Shown here: piece by piece, positions 61,439-64,000 of the stretch | Position numbering within the stretch: the stretch's first letter is position 1 | How the letters are laid out: each line of letters starts with the position of its first letter | Origin: Colletes latitarsis | Lineage: Eukaryota; Arthropoda; Insecta; Hymenoptera; Colletidae | NCBI RefSeq assembly: GCF_051014445.1 | Contig: NW_027488368.1 | Coordinates: forward strand, 6,200,001 to 6,264,000 | Reading direction: 5' to 3' | DNA: 64,000 bases | Made by a program: the position numbers and the translations under genes | The notes under the pieces: generated by a model | The model's database searches: none | Told to the model about the DNA's origin: nothing | The model's input: only the letters and a program-made list of their open reading frames with translations

Positions 61439-62540
61439 CTCACTGAAACAGTCAATTAAACCTGGTTCCGATTAATATTTTAGAGGATAACGCAGGTTAT
61501 ATCTCGGTTAGGTCGGGTATTTGCCCTCATCTGGCTCGTACTTTCGCATTTTTCGCATACTTGTTGGCCAGATCCTGGCCCTTTTCTGGTTTGGATCACG
61601 TTGTAATGTGGTACCACACCGAAACAGTCAATTAAACCTGGTTCCGATTAATATTTTAGAGGATAACGCCGGTTATGTCTGGGTTAGGTCTAGTATTTGC
61701 CCTCATCTGGCTCGTACTTTCGCATTTTTCGCATACTTGTTGGCCAGATCCTGGCCTTTTTCTGGCTTTGACCACGTAGTAATGTGGTACCACACTGAAA
61801 CAGTCAATTAAACCTGGTTCCGATTAATATTTTAGATGATAACGCCGGTTTGTCTGGGTTTGGTCTGGTATTTGCCCTCATCTGGCTCGTACTTTCGCGT
61901 TTTTCGCATACTTGTTGGCCAGATCCTGGGTTTTTTCTGGTTTGGATCACGTAGTAATGTGGTACCACACAGAAACAGTCAATTAATCCTGGTTGCGATT
62001 AATATTTTAGAGGATAACGCCCGTTATGTCTGGGTTAGGTCTGGTATTTGCCCTCATCTGGCTCGAACTTTTGCATTTTTCGCATACTTGTTGGCCAGAT
62101 CCTGGCCTTTTTCTGGTTTGGATCACGTAGTAATACGGTACCACACCGAAACAGTAAATTAAACCTGGTGGCTATTAATATTTCAGAGGATAACGCCGGT
62201 TATGTCTGGGTTAGGTCTGGTATTTGCCCTCATCTGTCTCGAACTTTCGCATTTTTCGCATACTTGTTGGCCAGATGCTGGGCTTTTTCTGGTTTGGATC
62301 ACGTAGTAATGTGGTACCATACTGAAACAGTCAATAAAAGCTGGTTCCGATTAGTATTTTAGGGGATAACGCCGGTTATGTCTGGGTTTGGTCTGGTATT
62401 TGCCCTCATCTGGCTCGTACTTTCGCATTTTTCGCATACTTGTTGGCCAGATCCTGGCCCTTTTCTGGTTTGGATCACGTTGTAACGCGGCACCACACAG
62501 AAACAGTCAATTAACCCTTGTTGCGATTAATATTTTGGAG
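61439..62540 (+). repeat. 2,109-bp HOR, copy 2 (truncated at the right)
   Basis: Follows copy 1 to about 62,535, then follows 61,125-61,265 instead (offset 1,409, eight monomers plus 1 bp), including CGCATAATAGTTGG and the one-base loss CACGTGTAATG (near 61,246 and 62,652). The crossover sits inside the CCCTTGTTGCGATTAATATT unit that both sources share. Confidence 0.83.
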
Positions 62541-64000
62541 GATAGCGCAGGTTATGTCTCGGTTAGGTCTAGGATTTGTCCTGATCTGGCTCGTACTTTC
62601 GCATTTCTCGCATAATAGTTGGCCAGATCCTGGGCTTTTTCTGACTTGGATCACGTGTAATGTGGTACCACACTGAAACAGTCAATAGAAGCTGGTTCCG
62701 AATAGTATTTTAGAGGATAACGCTGGTTACGTCTGGGTTAGTTCTTTGTATTCGCAATCATCTGGCTCATACTTTCGCGTTTTTCCCATACTTGTTGGCC
62801 AGATCGTGGCCTTTTTCTGGCTTGGATCACGTAGTAATGTGGTACCATACTGAAACAGTCATTAAAAGCTGGTTCCTATTAGTATTTTAGGGGATAACGC
62901 CGGTTATGTCTGGGTTAGGTCCGGTATTTGCCCTCATCTGGCTCGTACTTTCGCATTTTACGCTTACTTGTTGGCCAGATCTCGGGCTTTTTGTGGTTTG
63001 AATCACGTGGTAATGTGGTTCCACACCGAAACAGTAAATTAAACCTGGTTGCGATTAATATTTTAGAGGATAACGCTGGTTATGTTTGGGTTAGTTCTGG
63101 TATTTGCAATCATCAGGCATATACTTTCGTATTTTTCGCATACTTGTTGGCCAGATCCTGGCCTTTTTCTGGCTTTAACATGGCAGTAATGTGGTAACAC
63201 ACTGAAACAGTCAATTAAACCTGGTTCCGATTATTATTTTAGAGGATAACGCAGGTTATGTCTCGGTTAGGTCTGGTATTTGCCCACATCTGTCTCGTAC
63301 TTTCGCATTTTTCGCATACTTGTTGGCCAGATCCTGGGTTTTTTCTGGTTTGGATCACGTCGTAATGTGGTACCACATTGAAACGGTCTATAAAAGCTGG
63401 TTCCGATTAATAGTTTGGAGGATAACGCTGGTTACGTTTGGGTTAGTTCTGGTATTAGCAAACATCTGGCTCGTACTTTCGCATTTTTCACATACTTGTT
63501 GGCCAGATCCTGGCTTTTTTCTGGTTTGGATCACGTAGTAATACGGTACCACACCGAAACAGTAAATTAAACCTGGTTACGATTAATATTTTAGAGGATA
63601 GCGCAGGTTATGTCTCGGTTTGGTCTGGTATTAGCAATCATATGGCTCATACTTTCGCATTTTTCGCATACTTGTTGGGCAGAACCTGGGTTTTTTCTGG
63701 TTTGGACCACGTAGTAATGCGGTACCACACCGAAACAGTCAATTAAACCTGGTTCAGATTAATAGTTTAGAGGACAACGCTGGTTAAGTTTGGGTTAGTT
63801 CTGGTATTAGCAATCATCTGGCTCGTACTTTCGCATTTTTCGCATACTTGTTTGGCAGATCCTGGCCCTTTTCTGGCTTGGACCACGTAGTAATGCGGTA
63901 CCACACCGAAACAGTCAATCAAACCGGGTTGCGATTAATATTTTAGAGGATAACTACGGTTATGTCTGGGTTAGGTCTGGTATTTGCCCTCATCTGGCTC
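62541..64000 (+). repeat. Family A monomers to the window end
   Basis: About eight monomers of mixed type. 62,880-63,020 resembles 57,080-57,210 (GGTCCGG, CATTTTACGCTTAC, TCTCGGG, TTTGAATCACGTGG). 63,060-63,300 resembles 34,070-34,130 and the TTTAACATGGCAG forms. Near 62,743 there is a local irregularity (AGTTCTTTGTATTCGC). The array continues beyond the right edge. Confidence 0.8.

Larger units (their letters stand above)
1..64000 (+). repeat. Satellite DNA array, ~176-bp monomer, about 364 head-to-tail copies
   Basis: The same roughly 176-bp unit recurs without a break from end to end, and I saw no inverted copy. Following one landmark (the TTG that precedes CCCTCATCTGG) gives repeated spacings of exactly 176, for example 4,958, 5,134 and 5,310, or 52,017 and 52,193. 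From 1,276 to 62,928 about 351 units fit, so the mean is close to 175.6 bp. Drift from 176 comes from recurring small indels (3, 6 and 1 bp losses, 1-2 bp gains) and one larger loss near 11,384. No unique stretch and no transposon terminal repeats were seen. Array length, HOR structure and the lack of genes are typical of eukaryotic centromeric or heterochromatic satellite; the chromosomal location is inferred. The species cannot be named from this sequence. Confidence 0.97.

Noticed and set aside
134..63538. Many plus- and minus-strand open frames of 60-155 codons that could be taken for small proteins
   Set aside because: They recur each monomer, overlap in shifting registers, mostly start at TTG or inside a repeat, occur on both strands at the same place, and resemble no protein family. 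The longest (about 155 codons, near 32,888 and 58,532) arise where small indels join two registers.
1..64000. CRISPR array (regular repeats)
   Set aside because: The repeat unit is 176 bp with no alternation of short identical repeats and unique spacers; the whole unit is repeated.

Overview
The whole 64-kb window is one uninterrupted tandem satellite DNA array. A monomer of about 176 bp repeats head to tail from the first base to the last, always in the same orientation, roughly 364 times (mean spacing about 175.6 bp, from following one landmark across the window). I find no protein-coding gene, tRNA, rRNA, transposon, CRISPR array or unique single-copy DNA. The open frames present are a by-product of the monomer sequence: they recur once per monomer, mostly start at TTG, overlap one another and do not resemble a protein family I know. 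An array of this size and regularity, with nested higher-order repeats (HORs), points to a eukaryotic chromosome, most likely centromeric or pericentromeric or another large heterochromatic block. The sequence alone does not name the species. I do not recognise the monomer as any centromere satellite whose sequence I can recall, including human alpha satellite and Arabidopsis 178-bp.

Two monomer families are present. Family A (about 44% GC, seven CpGs in a typical copy) fills 1-9,042, 9,771-14,950, 15,679-17,300 and 23,545-64,000. Family B, which has lost several of A's CpGs to CA/TG, fills 17,302-23,540 and appears as short islands at 9,043-9,770, 14,951-15,678 and 25,077-25,300.

Layout: (1) 1-5,476, A monomers with a 1,053-bp six-monomer tandem duplication and a 349-bp dimer duplication; (2) 5,477-17,056, two copies of a 5.9-kb block joined at a truncated monomer near 11,384; (3) 17,302-23,540, the diverged B domain with its own partial HORs; (4) 23,545-36,690, A monomers with a 704-bp offset repeat and an almost perfect 1,588-bp nine-monomer tandem duplication; (5) 36,690-49,310, an HOR array whose units vary from 15 to 18 monomers; (6) 49,951-58,280, a 4.4-kb (25-monomer) duplication; (7) 59,330-62,540, a 2,109-bp (12-monomer) duplication; (8) 62,540-64,000, further A monomers.

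No genes work together here. The interest lies in the array architecture: nested duplications at several scales, a dimer that looks moved about 14 kb between HOR copies, off-register junctions, family switches inside monomers, and two short dyad symmetries in most A monomers. All identities and offsets were read by eye and need a dot plot to be made exact.
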